A stretch of DNA of 64,000 nt, from NCBI RefSeq assembly GCF_937616625.2, contig NC_065570.1:45561665-45625664 (forward strand), read 5' to 3'. Under the pieces are notes generated by a model. The model did not search any database. It saw nothing but the letters and a program-made list of their open reading frames with translations, and was not told the DNA's origin. The translations under genes and the position numbers were made by a program. This DNA is from Mercurialis annua. Lineage: Eukaryota; Streptophyta; Magnoliopsida; Malpighiales; Euphorbiaceae. Below, one piece after another: positions 22,405 through 34,295 of the stretch. The first letter of the stretch is position 1; the number at the start of each line of letters is the position of its first letter.

Positions 22405-24806
22405 TGTCATACCTCGCCTTACTTAGCATGAGATTCACGGTTATTTAAAATATATTTATCTCCAAATCAACATTTTAAAAACGTGTTCTATAAATAATTA
22501 AGAACAAATATATGAAAACCTTTTATACAACATTTTAATTAAACCATTGTATGAAAACTAAGTATTGTTATAAAATTTTATACATATGATTCAAAATATA
22601 TATTTAGGTACAAATAAGTTTATTCTAAATAAAAACATCAAGACATCTCAAAACTCGGAGATGTGGCCAACCTCTATGTCTCAAGCCCAAACTCTAAGCC
22701 CAACTCCTTTTCTAGTCAACTGTACTGTAGATTGCCTTGCTGACTGAAAAGATTTTAAAGCAACTAAATGAGCGAAAGCTCAGTGAATAGACATAACAAG
22801 CATAAAACATCTATATATTTAAAGTAAGTATATCATATAATAACAAATACTAGAAAACAGTTCAATACAACACAAAATACTTGTAAAGTTTATCACGAAA
22901 ACATTTACAAATATAAATGATATCAAAACAATTTCACTTTAAATATGAAATATAGTTCGTATCAATCATCAATTATAAGATTGATATATTACCCTGTAAC
23001 AATAATAGAAACCATAGACCTGTAATCAGAAACACAACACTGATCTACAGTCTAACCAACATATCTAGGAACACTCGATGGCTAACCCTTCTCCATCATT
23101 AGCACGGCTTAGCCCTTCTCCCTTCACTGACCATCAATCAAGTGCCCTGTGTCAAATGCGCATAGACACTCACAATATCTCAGATGTGCATATAACTATC
23201 TCAGCACATAACCTGGTGCATATCACAACTCAGCACCTCCCAAATATATCGTTACAGAGTAGCCATATCACATAAAAGAAATCTCAATTTATTTCATCAA
23301 AACTCAATACAATTCAATAATAAAACCATTTCAAATTCTCATTCAAAGTTAACCAAATCAAACGACTATCGAATTGCCAGAAGGCATTACACTTTCATAT
23401 TCAATAAGTAAACATATCAAAAGGATAATATCTTAACTATAATCAAATCCACATTTTTATTTAAATCAACACACCTTTCACTTATAAACAACATTGCATA
23501 ATGTATCATTTGAAACGTTCAAAGAAACATTTTATCGAACACCTTTCGTGCATTTGAAAAGAACCATATATAACCATTTAAAATACAATAAAACTTGACA
23601 TTTTGAATATCAAAATAGCATATTGATTTCAGTAGCAAGGGCTAGTATATCTACTTACCACACGACAACCAAAACTAGTTCAAAATCACGTCACAAGCTG
23701 CCTTACTTTCTACTTACACCGTCGTTGCCAAAACGAGCACCTAAATGAGTAATTTAAATCACAAAACACCATCACAATCATATATACATACATATACAGA
23801 TATCCAATACTCATTTGACCTAAATTTATATCCTACAAATGGATTTCTATATGGTTTATGCATGATTATGAACATGGCAACAAATCTGCCTTAGTAGGCA
23901 GAACATTAAGCTTCTAATAAAACATGTTCTGTGAATAGTATAGACATAATTTTAAAACACCTTTCGGTGAAGATTTAGCCCTTTGAGTCTAGAATCCAAA
24001 TCAAAAGGAATTTCATAATTTCAATAGCTAAGCAATGAGTTATACCAGTTTTAGTGAGGTCAGGTCACTATGAAATTATGAAATTCCTTTTGATTTGGAT
24101 TCTAGACTCAAAGGGCTAAATCTAAGCAATTTAAGCAATAAAATGTTGTAGTAAACACTCTAAAGTTTTGACACTCTAAAATGTTGTAGTAAACACTCAA
24201 AGAACAAATGTTGTAGTAAACACTCTAAAGTTTCTGTGAAATCAAGAATTACTCGATTTGGAGTTGTATAACTTGACTTATATACAAAATACAGAAGCTA
24301 TAATTTCTGTCACCAAACAGAACAAAGCAACAAAGAGGTAACTATAACTCAAAGCTTAGATAGATGAAAGAACTTACCAATTCTGCTTTCCAACACCTTT
24401 TAATGACTTAGAACATGAAGGAATAAGATTTAGGTTTCTGAAATTGAGTTAGGAATGGAGGATTTCGAATTTTCTCTCTTAGTTATAATACTTATCAAAT
24501 TACAATTACATAAGGGTACATAGCCTAGTTTTGACACATAATTAACTTTAAGGTTATAATTGACATTTTGTTTTAACATGATAACTCCAAGAGAACAAAT
24601 GAATATTAAGTCCTTCATGGTTTCTTTTATTCCTCCTTTAGTCCCTAACCTTTTATTGTTTTCGTTCGACTTAGTTTAATTAACTTATCGTCTCCTAATA
24701 ATTTTCAAACTAATCGATTGACATGCTAAATAAATTATAATATTTTAATGCATGATAATTAATGTTTAATGAATGTAGAATCTAACATTAGAGTACGGGT
24801 GTGACA
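22405..24806 (-). repeat. 5' LTR of the nested element, complete
   Basis: 2402 bp with terminal TGTCA and TGACA. It contains a perfect 50-bp inverted repeat (23972-24021 against 24073-24122) and following small direct repeats of tgttgtagtaaacactc (24142-24230), neither of which is present in the partner LTR, so this rearrangement happened after integration. Confidence 0.92.
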
Positions 24807-26360
24807 AAGGCGGTAGAGCTCCGAAGTGGGAGAAACCTTGAGAAAGCCAATGGCAAGAAACATGTGGTAGAGGAGGATGAGCCCCAAGTGGTAGTTAATA
24901 TAGCAAGCTCAAGTCAAGAGCTACCAAAAGAGTGTGAGGAGGTGATAGTGGATGTTGAAGAGCCATATGTGAGGCCACCACCTCCGCCACCATTTGTACC
25001 ACCGGTCCCATTTCCAAGCCGGTTGAAGAAAGCTCAAGGGAACGAAAAATTTCATAAGTTCCTTGAGATCTTCAAGAAATTGCAAATTAATTTAAGTTTG
25101 GCAGATGCACTCCGAGAGATGCTCCAATACGCGAAGTTCTTGAAAGACATAATTATGAACAAGCATAGTTGGGAACAAGGCGGGACAATACCACTCACGG
25201 AAAATTGTAGTTCCATAATCCAAAGCAACTTACCGACAAAGCTTAAAGATCCAGGGAGTTTTTCTATCCCTTGCACTATAGGAAATATGAATGCTATAAA
25301 TTGCTTATGTGATCTTGGTGCAAGTATTAACTTGATGCCCTTGTTTCTTTTTAGGTCTTTGTTTGGTGATCAACCGGTGAAGCGCACCTCGATGGTTTTT
25401 CAACTTGCCGATCACTCTCTCAAGAAGCCGTATGGGATAGTGGAAGACGTGCTTGTTAAAGTGGACAAGTTTATCTTTCCGGTAGATTTTGTAATCCTAG
25501 ACTATGCGGTGGACAAGGAATGCCCTATGATCCTTGGTCGGCCCTTTATGAATACCGGGCGTGCTCTTATCGATGTTCATGCCGGCAAGCTCACCTTGAG
25601 AATTGATGCGGAAAGTGTGGAGTTTGATATGAAGAGAGTGATGCGGAATGCCATCGAGGAGGAGGATTGCATGAGGATAGACGTGGTTGATGAAATCGTG
25701 GAAGAACAACTCAAGGAAAATGTGCAAGTGTTGAACCAAGCAAAGGGGGAAATTTCTGAAAATTTGGAGTTATCAAGTTTTGCTGAGGAAAAATTTCCTG
25801 CTTCGTTTAACACTAAGGGCTCGATCGAGCCCTCCCTTTTAATGAAAGGCTCGATCGAGCCCCCTTTGTTAAAAGGAACAGAAAATATTTCTCAGCAAAT
25901 TTCTCAAGTCTCGTTTCATCCCGGGGTTGTGGATGATGAATACACTGAAGAGGATGAACCCAAGCCGGAAAGTTTGAACAAAAGCCACGGTGTGACTCCA
26001 CCATCTTCTGAGTTGCCACCTAATGTTGAAATGAAGCCACTTCCGTCTCATCTCCGGTATACCTTTGTTGGGGAGAATGAGACCTTGCCGATAATCATCC
26101 CGAACAAGCTTTCTAAGGATCAAGAGAGGAGGGTTGTGCAAGTAGTGAAAGAGCATGTGTTAGCCATGTGGTGGCAAATCTCCGACATTCGAGGCATAAT
26201 TCCACAAATTGTGATGCATAAGATCCATCTTGAAGACGAGTCGAAGAAGTCAACTCAAAGGCAACGAAGGTTAAATCCGAACATGAAGGAGGTAGTGCAT
26301 AAAGAGATCGTCAAGCTCCCCGACGCCGGAATAATCTACCCTATTTCGGATAGTGAGTAG
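24807..26360 (+). pseudogene. Athila gag end and aspartic protease
   Basis: The same frame as the gag at 14564, resuming after the nested element. It starts KAVELRSGRNLEK, has a proline stretch (RPPPPPPFVPP), and about residue 171 the protease active site DLGASINLMP, followed by ILGRPFMNTGRALIDV. The protease cuts the Gag-Pol polyprotein. Between protease and RT, at 25817-25861, two copies of the GGCTCGATCGAGCC palindrome are translated as GSIEP repeats. The frame ends at TAG (26358) where a tryptophan is expected before [12 protein letters not shown] (TGG to TAG), so read-through into RT is blocked. Confidence 0.9.
25817..25861 (+). repeat. Two GGCTCGATCGAGCC palindromes inside coding sequence
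   Basis: 25817-25832 (GGGCTCGATCGAGCCC) and 25848-25861 (GGCTCGATCGAGCC), the same palindrome as in the LTR. Both are in the same frame and encode GSIEP. Confidence 0.95.
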
Positions 26361-27695
26361 GTAAGCCCGATTCAATGTGTGCCTAAAAAGGGAGGTATCA
26401 CGATGGTGGAGAATGACAAAGGAGAGCAAATATCCACAAGGACGGTAACCGGTTGGCGAGTATGCATCGATTATCGGAAGCTCAACGCGGAGACTCGAAA
26501 AGATCACTTCCCACTACCATTTATCGACCAAATGTTAGAGAGAGTAGCGGGTCACAAGTTCTACTGTTTCCTCGATGGGTACTCCGGATACAACCAAGTA
26601 TTAATTTTTCCGGAGGACCAAGAGAAGACAACCTTCACATGCCCCTACGGTACCTTTGCATACCGACGAATGCCTTTCGGTCTATGCAATGCACCCGCCA
26701 CATTTCAACGTTGCATGACCTCAATCTTCAATGATATGGTGGAGGACATAATGGAGGTATTTATGGATGATTTTTCTGTTTTTGGCGATTCTTTTGATAG
26801 TTGTTTGGCCAACCTTGAGCGTGTTCTAGTGCGGTGTGAGGAGACCAACTTAGTGCTTAATTGGGAGAAATGTCATTTCATGGTAGAAGAGGGCATTGTG
26901 CTTGGGCATAGGATATCGGAAGCGGGTATTGAAGTGGATAGGGCGAAGACGGAGGTCATTGAGAAATTAGTCGCTCCGGTTACGGTAAAAGGAGTTCGGG
27001 CATTCTTTGGCCATGCGGGTTTCTATCGCCGGTTCATTAAGGATTTTTCATCCATCGCAAGGCCTTTGACGAGTTTGCTAGTGAAGGATGCACCGTTTGA
27101 ATTCACAAAGGAATGCCAAAGTGCTTTTGAGAAGCTAAAGGAGGCGCTTGTGACCGCTCCTATAATCTCATCTCGCGATTGGAGCTTGCCCTTTGAACTA
27201 ATGTGTGATGCTAGTGACCAAGCGTTGGGGTGTGTATTGGGGCAAAGAAAAGACAAGCGTGTGCATGTGATTTATTATGCTAGTCGAACCATGGCGGGAG
27301 CGCAACTCAACTATACCACCACCGCAAAGGAGATGTTGGCGGTGGTCTTTGCCCTTGATAAGTTTAGACAATATTTGCTTGGATCGAAATGCATCATATA
27401 CACCGACCATGCCGCTCTACGGTATCTTTTCACTAAGCAAGATGCAAAGCCGAGGCTCAATCGATGGATTCTTCTCATGCAAGAATTCGATATAGAAATC
27501 CGAGACAAGAAAGGCACAGAGAATGTGGTGGCGGATCACCTTTCGAGATTTGAAAATCCGAAGCCGATTCCTCTTGGTGAGGAGATTAACGAGTGGTTTC
27601 CGCATGAAACACTCATGATGATTGGGAAGTGGAAACACCGTGGTATGCCGATTTTGCAAATTACCTCTCATCAAGAGTCATGCCTCCGGACTTGA
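26361..27695 (+). pseudogene. Athila reverse transcriptase and RNase H
   Basis: The RT fingers and palm are well kept: VCIDYRKLN (about residue 28 from 26379), [10 protein letters not shown] with the first catalytic Asp, [13 protein letters not shown], and the FMDD catalytic pair at residues 128-131. RNase H follows with Asp277 (MCDASDQ), Glu318 (AKEML) and Asp343 (YTDH). The domain copies element RNA into DNA and removes the template. The frame continues from the protease after the TAG at 26358 and ends at 27695 because of a one-base loss near 27626-27632, shown by the integrase continuing in the next frame ([12 protein letters not shown]). Catalytic residues are intact, so the copy is fairly young. 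Confidence 0.95.
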
Positions 27696-28912
27696 CATCT
27701 CATCAAAGAAAGAAGTTCCTATCCGATGTTAAAAGGTACTTGTGGAATGAGCCCTATGTGTTTAAAATATGTGGGGATGGGATGTTAAGAAGATGTGTAG
27801 CTTTGGGTGAAATGATGCCCCTATTGAGTTCTTGTCATGAGGCCGGCCATTATGGGTCGGCAAGAACCGCCGCTAGAGTGCTTGAGAGCGGGTTCTTTTG
27901 GCCCACTTTATTCCGGGATCCCAAAGAGTTTGTTGACCATTGTGACCGGTGCAAACGGGTGGGTAACATCTTAAGGAGAGACGAAATGCCATTGACCTTG
28001 ATCCAAGAAGTAGAGATATTTGACGTTTGGGGTATAGACTTCATGGGGCCTTTTCCGGTTTCATTCAAAAACCAATACATTTTGGTGTGTGTGGACTATG
28101 TTTCGAAATGGGTGGAACCGGAGCCTTTGCCTACCAATGATGCTAAAGTGGTGGTGAGTTTTCTCAAGAGGTTAGTGAATCGATTTGGGACCCCTAGAGT
28201 GGTCATTAGTGATGGTGGTTCGCATTTTTGCAACCGCCAATTTGAAGCTCTTATGAGGAAGTACAATGTGCATCACCGGGTCGCTACCCCGTACCATCCT
28301 CAAACTAGTGGGCAAGTAGAGGTCTCAAATTGCGAATTAAAGAGAATTTTGGAGAAAACGGTTAATGGGTCCCGGGAAGATTGGTCTTTGAAGTTGGACG
28401 ACGCATTGTGGGCATATAGGACGGCCTACAAGACTCCACTTGGTATGTCACCGTTCCGCATTGTCTATGGGAAAGCGTGTAATCTTCCTCTAGAACTCGA
28501 GCATAGAGCATATTGGGCTATCAAGAAATTGAACTTTGACTTCAAGGCGGCGGGGGAGAAGAGGTTGCTTCAATTGAACGAATTGGACAAATTTCGGTTC
28601 ATGGCGTATGAAAACGCCAAGATCTACAAAGAGAAAACGAAGCGATGGCATGACGCCCATATTACCCCCAAGGTGCTAGAGGTTGGTTCATTTGTCCTTC
28701 TCTATAACTCTCGTTTAAGGTTGTTTACGAGCAAGCTTAAGTCCCATTTGAGTGGCCCGTTCAAAATCCGAAACGTGGCAAATTACGGTGCGGTGGAATT
28801 GGAGAATTCCAAGGGTGAAACCTTCAAGGTCAATGGACATCGATGCAAGCCATATCTTGGACCATTGACCAATCGTGTGGAAGATGAAGTTTCTTTCACC
28901 ACTCCTACTTGA
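27629..28912 (+). CDS. Athila integrase (frameshifted from RT)
   Basis: An open frame of 427 residues. The zinc-binding HHCC set is at H70, H74, C105 and C108. The catalytic triad is D137 (WGIDFMG), D195 (VISDGGSHF) and E231 (GQVEVSN), with the standard 35-residue spacing. The C-terminal part (WHDAHITPK, then [17 protein letters not shown]) is the usual DNA-binding tail without a chromodomain, as in Athila/Tat elements. The Arg usual after VSN is Cys here. In a working element this is released from the polyprotein. Here a one-base deletion upstream separates it, and the Met at 27629 is only the first in frame. Confidence 0.93.
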   Translation: METPWYADFANYLSSRVMPPDLTSHQRKKFLSDVKRYLWNEPYVFKICGDGMLRRCVALGEMMPLLSSCHEAGHYGSARTAARVLESGFFWPTLFRDPKEFVDHCDRCKRVGNILRRDEMPLTLIQEVEIFDVWGIDFMGPFPVSFKNQYILVCVDYVSKWVEPEPLPTNDAKVVVSFLKRLVNRFGTPRVVISDGGSHFCNRQFEALMRKYNVHHRVATPYHPQTSGQVEVSNCELKRILEKTVNGSREDWSLKLDDALWAYRTAYKTPLGMSPFRIVYGKACNLPLELEHRAYWAIKKLNFDFKAAGEKRLLQLNELDKFRFMAYENAKIYKEKTKRWHDAHITPKVLEVGSFVLLYNSRLRLFTSKLKSHLSGPFKIRNVANYGAVELENSKGETFKVNGHRCKPYLGPLTNRVEDEVSFTTPT

Positions 28913-30952
28913 GTTCACCGCGAGATAGTCGAGCTCTCGACTTTAAACAAGCGCGCTCGGGAGGCATTCCCGAGAGGTTCGATTTCCTACCTTTAATCTT
29001 ATGTTTTTAGCTTTTGATTTTGTGTTTTTTATGCTTTAGTTTTTAGTTTTTATGTTCGATTTAATGCCGGGTATGTTTCGTTTTTGATGTGTAGGAATAA
29101 AGCAAAGAGGAAAAATTTTCTGCTCACTTTTACACTAAGGGCTCGATCGAGCCCTCCTTCTTAAGTGAAGGGCTCGATCGAGCCTCCTTTGTAAATGGAA
29201 GCAGGGATTTTTCCCTTGCAAGGCTTGATCGAGCCCTCCACTAAAATTCAAGGGCTCGATTGAGCCAAGCCATTTAAGGAGAAATTGAGGGATTATCTCA
29301 ACGCCCAAGGCGGGCCACGCTACCCATCGCCTACACCATCTCCGGAACCCCCGGCATTCGATTAGCAAGATTTAATTTATCCAACTTTTTCTCATTCACT
29401 TTCACTCTTTATTTTAATCTATTTCATGCTTAGGGACTAAGCTAGTAATATTGTGAGGAGGGTTGGTTGTGAAATTATATCTTGCTTTTATGTTGCTTGT
29501 TTTGTTTTTATGCTTTGTTTTTAATTTTAAGAATGTTTTGGTGTTTGATGAATTTTGATCAAACTTTTGAAGCATAACCCCTAGCTTGGTACTTTGAGTA
29601 TGTTAGTTAAATTGATCAAATGCTTGTACCGTATCAATGTTATGTTTATGATTAATGAATGTCTAGAATGGTGTTTCATGTTTAGCAATTTTCGTTGATG
29701 CTTTCTTAGCGAAATGCCAATTAGATGACATGAGTTGATAGGATTAGGGTGAAGTCAAGTAAGTGTTTGTCGGCCTCTAATGCATGACCAACTAGCTTGA
29801 TGCGGAAGCATGATGTGTCTGTAATAAAATTGTGAATCATAGGGAAATTAGGCATTCTTGGCATAGTTTTGTGTAGTTCTAGCAATGGCAAAACACGACA
29901 AAATTTTAAAATTTTGAGCCTACTTTTATTGTTGCGTTTTGGCATGTTTTAGTCCTAGAACTTTCTCCTATGTCCGTTCAAGATTGCATTGTTGAGTTTT
30001 CGGTAATTAAATGATAATGGCAATTAGGATTACACATTCTTTTAAACCCACTCAAAAGCCTAACCTTTTTACTCCTAGATAACACAAATTTGAGCCTAAA
30101 CCAATTCTTTGTTCCAAACCCATATTACACAAAATTCACCCTTTTTAAATTTACCTCTTAAAAACACCCTTAACTTGGCTTGAACAACTCACTCAAAAAG
30201 AAGAAGAGTCTAGCTTCATGATTGATGAGAGTGTGAACTAATGCGTTGAAAAAGAAAGAAATGCCTTGTAAAGTAAGAAAAAGAAGAAAAACAAAAGAAA
30301 GAAAGAATAAAGAAAGAAAAGAAAAATAAAAATAAATGAAGGCATAGAATGGTTATTTGAAGAAAAGTTCACTTGTGTTAAAAAATATTTTCCAAGCTAG
30401 ACCTAAAGTACAACAAAACTAGTTTTCAAGTCAAGTTTTTAACCAAAAAGTATCCTTTTTACCTACCCCTAACCCTTAGCCCCGTTACAACCTCAAGTCC
30501 ATTTGATAATTGTCGGAAACCGAACTAAGTAGTGGAGTTCGGACTTTGAGCAAGCCTATGGTGACTTAGCATGATTTCTTTGTATGCACCTTGATCTTTG
30601 TGAGCGAGTGAAATCTAGTGAGGTATGCACCATCGCTCGAATTGGACCAACTATGCCTTGTTTTGCCTAACGTAGCATGAACCTAATTTGTTTACACGTC
30701 CCGCATAGGATAGCAGTTGTAATGTGTTAGAATTCAACAACATAAATCCGTGATTGTAGTCTTGATGTCATCAACTCATGTCATTGACATTGCACTTATC
30801 GCCTGTTTGCATCATCCTTAGTTGTTACTTCATGAGGCATTCATTCAGACATTCATTAGTAGAAACATGATGGATTGATATGTTTGTGGGCGTGAGATCA
30901 TTAGTTAGCATGCGTTCTTGAGTGAGATTCATTTCTTGCTTGAGGACAAGCA
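28913..30952 (+). other. Athila 3' non-coding part
   Basis: About 2 kb between integrase and polypurine tract with no env-like open frame. It has four palindromes of the GGCTCGATCGAGCC type at about 29139-29273 (two perfect, two with one change). Around 30240-30350 there is an A-rich stretch (gaaagaaagaataaagaaag). Confidence 0.75.
29139..29273 (+). repeat. Third palindrome cluster, 3' UTR of Athila
   Basis: GGGCTCGATCGAGCCC at 29139-29154, GGGCTCGATCGAGCC at 29170-29184, then two copies with a single mismatch at about 29222-29236 and 29252-29266. Spacing and number resemble the LTR cluster. Confidence 0.9.
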
Positions 30953-30973
30953 AAGGGTAAGTGTGAGGAGGTT
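30953..30973 (+). other. Polypurine tract
   Basis: Purine-rich aagggtaagtgtgaggagg immediately before the 3' LTR, preceded by ttgaggacaagcaa, a motif common just upstream of the polypurine tract of Athila/Tat elements. Confidence 0.8.
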
Positions 30974-32454
30974 TGATAGGTGCATTTTACACCTATGTTA
31001 GGAGTCATTTTCGCATGCTTTTATTATACTTTGATACGCTTTTCCCCCGTGTTTGTGTGCTTATTGTGTGTATTAGCGTTTCAGGTAAAACGGAGCAATG
31101 CGAGGTGTTTTGGGCTTAAAGAAGGAAGAATTCAAGTGTCGGAAAAGGAGCGAGTCAAAAAGAGAAGAAACGAGCGAGATTTGGGGAATTAAAGGAAGGG
31201 CTAGATCGAGCCCTTCACTTATGAAGAGGGGCTCGATCGAGCCTCATGCACAAACCTGTCCAGAGAATTCCTCAAGACACAAGGCTCGATTGAGCCCTCA
31301 CCAATAAGTGAATGGCTCAATCGAGCCACATGAAAGATGGCTCAGAATTTTAATTTCAAGAAAAGACAAGACTGAAGGCTCAATTCCATTTTGGGCCCAA
31401 CGCTCTTTATGTGGTTGTCTTTTGTTTCCTCTTTTGTAACCCATATAAATAGCACTTTATCTCATTTTAGGTCATAGACAATTTTTACTAGTTTTGAATA
31501 TTCTCTTAGTTCTCTACTTTTAGCTTAGATTATTAATCTTAGGGATTGGAGCTCCATAGCTTCCTCCATTAATGAATGTTTGAAGCTTTTATCACTTTGT
31601 AAAGAACAACATTGGGTTATTTTGAATACAAGCTTTTGTTATCTTTGAATCTTCATTATCTTATGGTTTATTGCTCTACTCATTTAATTAAGGTAACCCT
31701 TCAATACTCTTTAATGCTCTATTGTTCTTGTTTGTTGTTTGCTTGTGTTGCCTTAAGCATGAGTGGCTAAACCCCCTTGTTTGGGGGTTGATATGAATCC
31801 TAGTTAATGCATGATTTGGGTTAGGGTTAGGGTTTGTGTTGATGTTCTAATTAATGCTCCTAAGGCTTGCTTATATTAGCTACCTAAGTATTGTTGTTAG
31901 ATTAAGATTCACCTTGAGAGAGGGTTTGTTAATTGGAAAGAATTGATTAGATACTTAATTAGTGACACCATGAGAGTGGGTTAGCAATTAAGTGGCCTTT
32001 GAGTTGTGATTTATTGTAATTGCTCTAATTGTGTTTAGTACTACGAGAGTAGGTTAAGCTTGACTAGTTGTGGTTTTGTAACTCTTTGAGGCTCGAGAGA
32101 GCGGGAGTTACGCTTGAGAAACACTCGGCCCTCATTTTATCACCTTAAACCCGAAACCCGTGAATGCATGACCTAGGTGGATTTTCGACCTCCAAACCTC
32201 TTTATCATTTGAATTCTCGTTTATTATTTATCGTTTTTAGCCTTTTACGATTGTTAATTTAGTTGTCAATTCTAGTTGTTAATTGCAAGTTCGTTGTTAG
32301 TTGAATCGTTAGTGTTAAATTAATACTCAAAACAAATCCATCTTCGTTGCTTTCCGAATTTAATTTCACAATCGATTTCATTCACATTAAACCTCTAGTC
32401 CTTGTGGGTTCGACCTCGACTTGTCGAGTACTACGAGTTGGCTTTTTGCTAACA
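30974..32454 (+). repeat. 3' LTR of the Athila element
   Basis: 1481 bp, near-identical to the 5' LTR. The TATA box is at 31444-31452. The palindrome cluster (about 31199-31327) has mutated sites: gggctagatcgagccc, ggggctcgatcgagcc, ggctcgattgagcc and ggctcaatcgagcc. A 6-bp insertion (extra ttaggg near 31826) explains most of the length difference. Confidence 0.93.
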
Positions 32455-33870
32455 TGTTCCTTCTGACCATCTTCTCTATTCTCATGTCTCGGAGTTGTAT
32501 TGGATCCACTCCCTATTTTTAATGATTTAGCACCTGTAGCCGTTTATGAGAATCTTATTCCTAATTTTGATTAAGGCACATTTTCATCAACAACAAGAAC
32601 CAATGGCGAGAGAAAAAGGGAACTTCTCCCAAATCTTTCCCAGATCTGGAAAACATTTTGAGGAAAGTGACTCTGTTCAGAGAAGTAAAAAGAGGAACTA
32701 AGAATGTACAAGTGAAATATGCCCTGTTTGGAATAACTCTATCCTAACGGATTGTGGGTTCAAGAGAAGAAAGAATGAGGAGTGCCATGAGAGGCACAAG
32801 ATTATAAATGTGCTTGAAAGTGTATTTTTCACAAACTATTATAGGAAAGAAGTAGAATAATCATACCAAAAGATCGTGGTTGACTAGGGCAGCTCGGTGA
32901 ACCTCCTTACCTGGAAGGTATATGTAGGAATTGACGGAATGTTAGAGAAATTATAACTAGAGAATAATCGAATCTTTGGAATCTTGGGAGAGCCTTTTCA
33001 CCCCAAAGGAAGACTAGAACTGGCTTTGGAGTTAGGTGAAGAACAAAACTTACCAGGATATCCAATCGGAACCCTAAAGGAACCAACACGGAAGGTAAAC
33101 TTACTTTTTACCATTATTTATATTTCACTACCCTACAATGCAATTTTGGGTAGACCAATGTTATATCAAACGGGAACTATCACTTGTGTTAAGTATTTAA
33201 CAATGAAAATACTAAATATAATGGAAACAATTATCGTTACAGGAAATCAAAAAGAGACCAGATCTTGTAATTTGGTCTCGATTGAAAATCTTGCGGAAAC
33301 ATTCATGGTGGAATTGCTTGAATTTGTGGAAGAGGAAGAAACTGATGCAAAATTTGCACCCCATGGAGAACATGAATTAGTAATCTTGGGGTAGAGACCT
33401 TAAAACTATTAAGTTAAGGGTATGCATACTAGAGGAATATAGAACCAAAATCATACTCAAACTAGAGAGGAAAAGGAAGAAATTCGCTAATCGCCCAGAT
33501 GAGTACTGAACATAAATCATACTTGAACTAAAGAGGAAAACGAATGAATTCGCCAGTCGCCCAGATGAGATTATGGGAGTAAATCTCGATATTGCTTCAC
33601 ATAAGTTGAATATTAATTTGTCCTACAAGACTGTTAAGTAGAAGAAAAGAGTATTCTCTGCGGAGAAACAAATAGCAATATGTGATAAAGTTGAGAAATT
33701 GTTGGAGGCATGATTTATCTGGAAAGTATACTACCAAGACTGGTTGTCAAATACCGATTTGAATAAAACAACACGAAAGGATAGCTATCCCCTACCGAGT
33801 ATTGATCAGTTATTGGATTCCACGACTGGCTATGAAGTATTCGCATTCATTGATGCGTCACAGGTGTGAG
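32455..33870 (+). pseudogene. Tat-type gypsy gag/protease/RT remnant
   Basis: The plus strand shows a decayed Tat-like element. Around 33120-33390 is a protease end (ISLPYNAILGRPMLYQTGTI, then CVKYLTMK). Around 33570-33865 are the linker and first RT blocks (SHKLNIN, KKRVFSAEKQIAI, DSYPLPSIDQLLDSTTGYEV, FAFIDASQ). Several stops and frameshifts break it, one of them CAG to TAG in a KQKKR block. It ends abruptly at about 33870. The pieces resemble the Tat element at 49235-52974 but are more decayed, and they probably belong with the LTR remnant before 12914. Confidence 0.78.
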
Positions 33871-33917
33871 GGGAGCAAGGTTCGGGGGCCGCTCGCCCAG
33901 ACTTATGACAAGACTCT

Positions 33918-34295
33918 TGTAATATCCCGTGTTTTTCCGTCATGGTTTCGTTGTGTTTCCGACTTAGTTTCGAATTGTTATGTTGGTATTTAGCAAGTGT
34001 GACACTTTGATTTGAGTGCTTAATGTATTTGGTATGTGTCACATATAACGTGTGGGCTTTCGATGTCAATTTGATTGGTTTTCGAATAATTACTGGAGAT
34101 GTGTCCGTGTGCCTTCTGAATCTGACATGTTTTGATAAACATCAATATCTCTCAATTTCACCGTCAGATCTGGCTCATTTTTTTGATACGCTGTGCCCGA
34201 GAAAAAGTTGACCGTTTGATCTTTTTTTGAGGTGCGTTGGAAGTCGCCCCGACATTTTTGTGCCTTTTTGTGAAGGCACCCTTGATTTTCTGGAA
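33918..34295 (+). mobile_element. LTR fragment
   Basis: Starts TGTAATATCCCG like the gypsy LTRs further on and runs about 370 bp before fusing, without its other end, to the reverse-strand pol of the next element. It contains the hairpin gtgcctttttgtgaaggcac at 34260-34279. Confidence 0.55.

Larger units (their letters stand above)
16177..24806 (-). mobile_element. Nested minus-strand Ty3/gypsy element, 8.6 kb
   Basis: The outer ends are TGTCATACC (16177) and GGGTGTGACA (24806), with a perfect AAGGC duplication. Direct LTR copies lie at 16177-18242 (3' LTR, shortened) and 22405-24806 (5' LTR), very similar over their common part. The initiator-Met-tRNA-type PBS, the gag remnant and the integrase end are all read on the minus strand, in the order expected for a Tekay/Del-like chromovirus. 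Between gag and integrase about 2.8 kb has no recognisable protease or reverse transcriptase, so it cannot move by itself. Confidence 0.93.
12914..32454 (+). mobile_element. Athila-type Ty3/gypsy retrotransposon, 19.5 kb with nested insert
   Basis: Two near-identical LTRs (12914-14388 and 30974-32454) start TGATAGG and end TAACA. Internal parts lie in the order PBS, gag, protease, RT/RNase H, integrase, long 3' non-coding part and polypurine tract, all on the plus strand. Flanking 5-mers tgttt and tgttc match at 4 of 5. The PBS complementary to tRNA-Asp and the DLGAS protease motif point to the Athila/Tat branch. An 8.6 kb element inside gag accounts for almost half the length; without it the element is about 10.9 kb. 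Stops in gag and pro-pol and a frameshift before integrase make it non-autonomous today. I saw no env-like frame. Confidence 0.93.

Noticed and set aside
28913..30952. An env-like gene of the Athila element
   Set aside because: No open frame of useful length, signal peptide or membrane segment found between integrase and polypurine tract.
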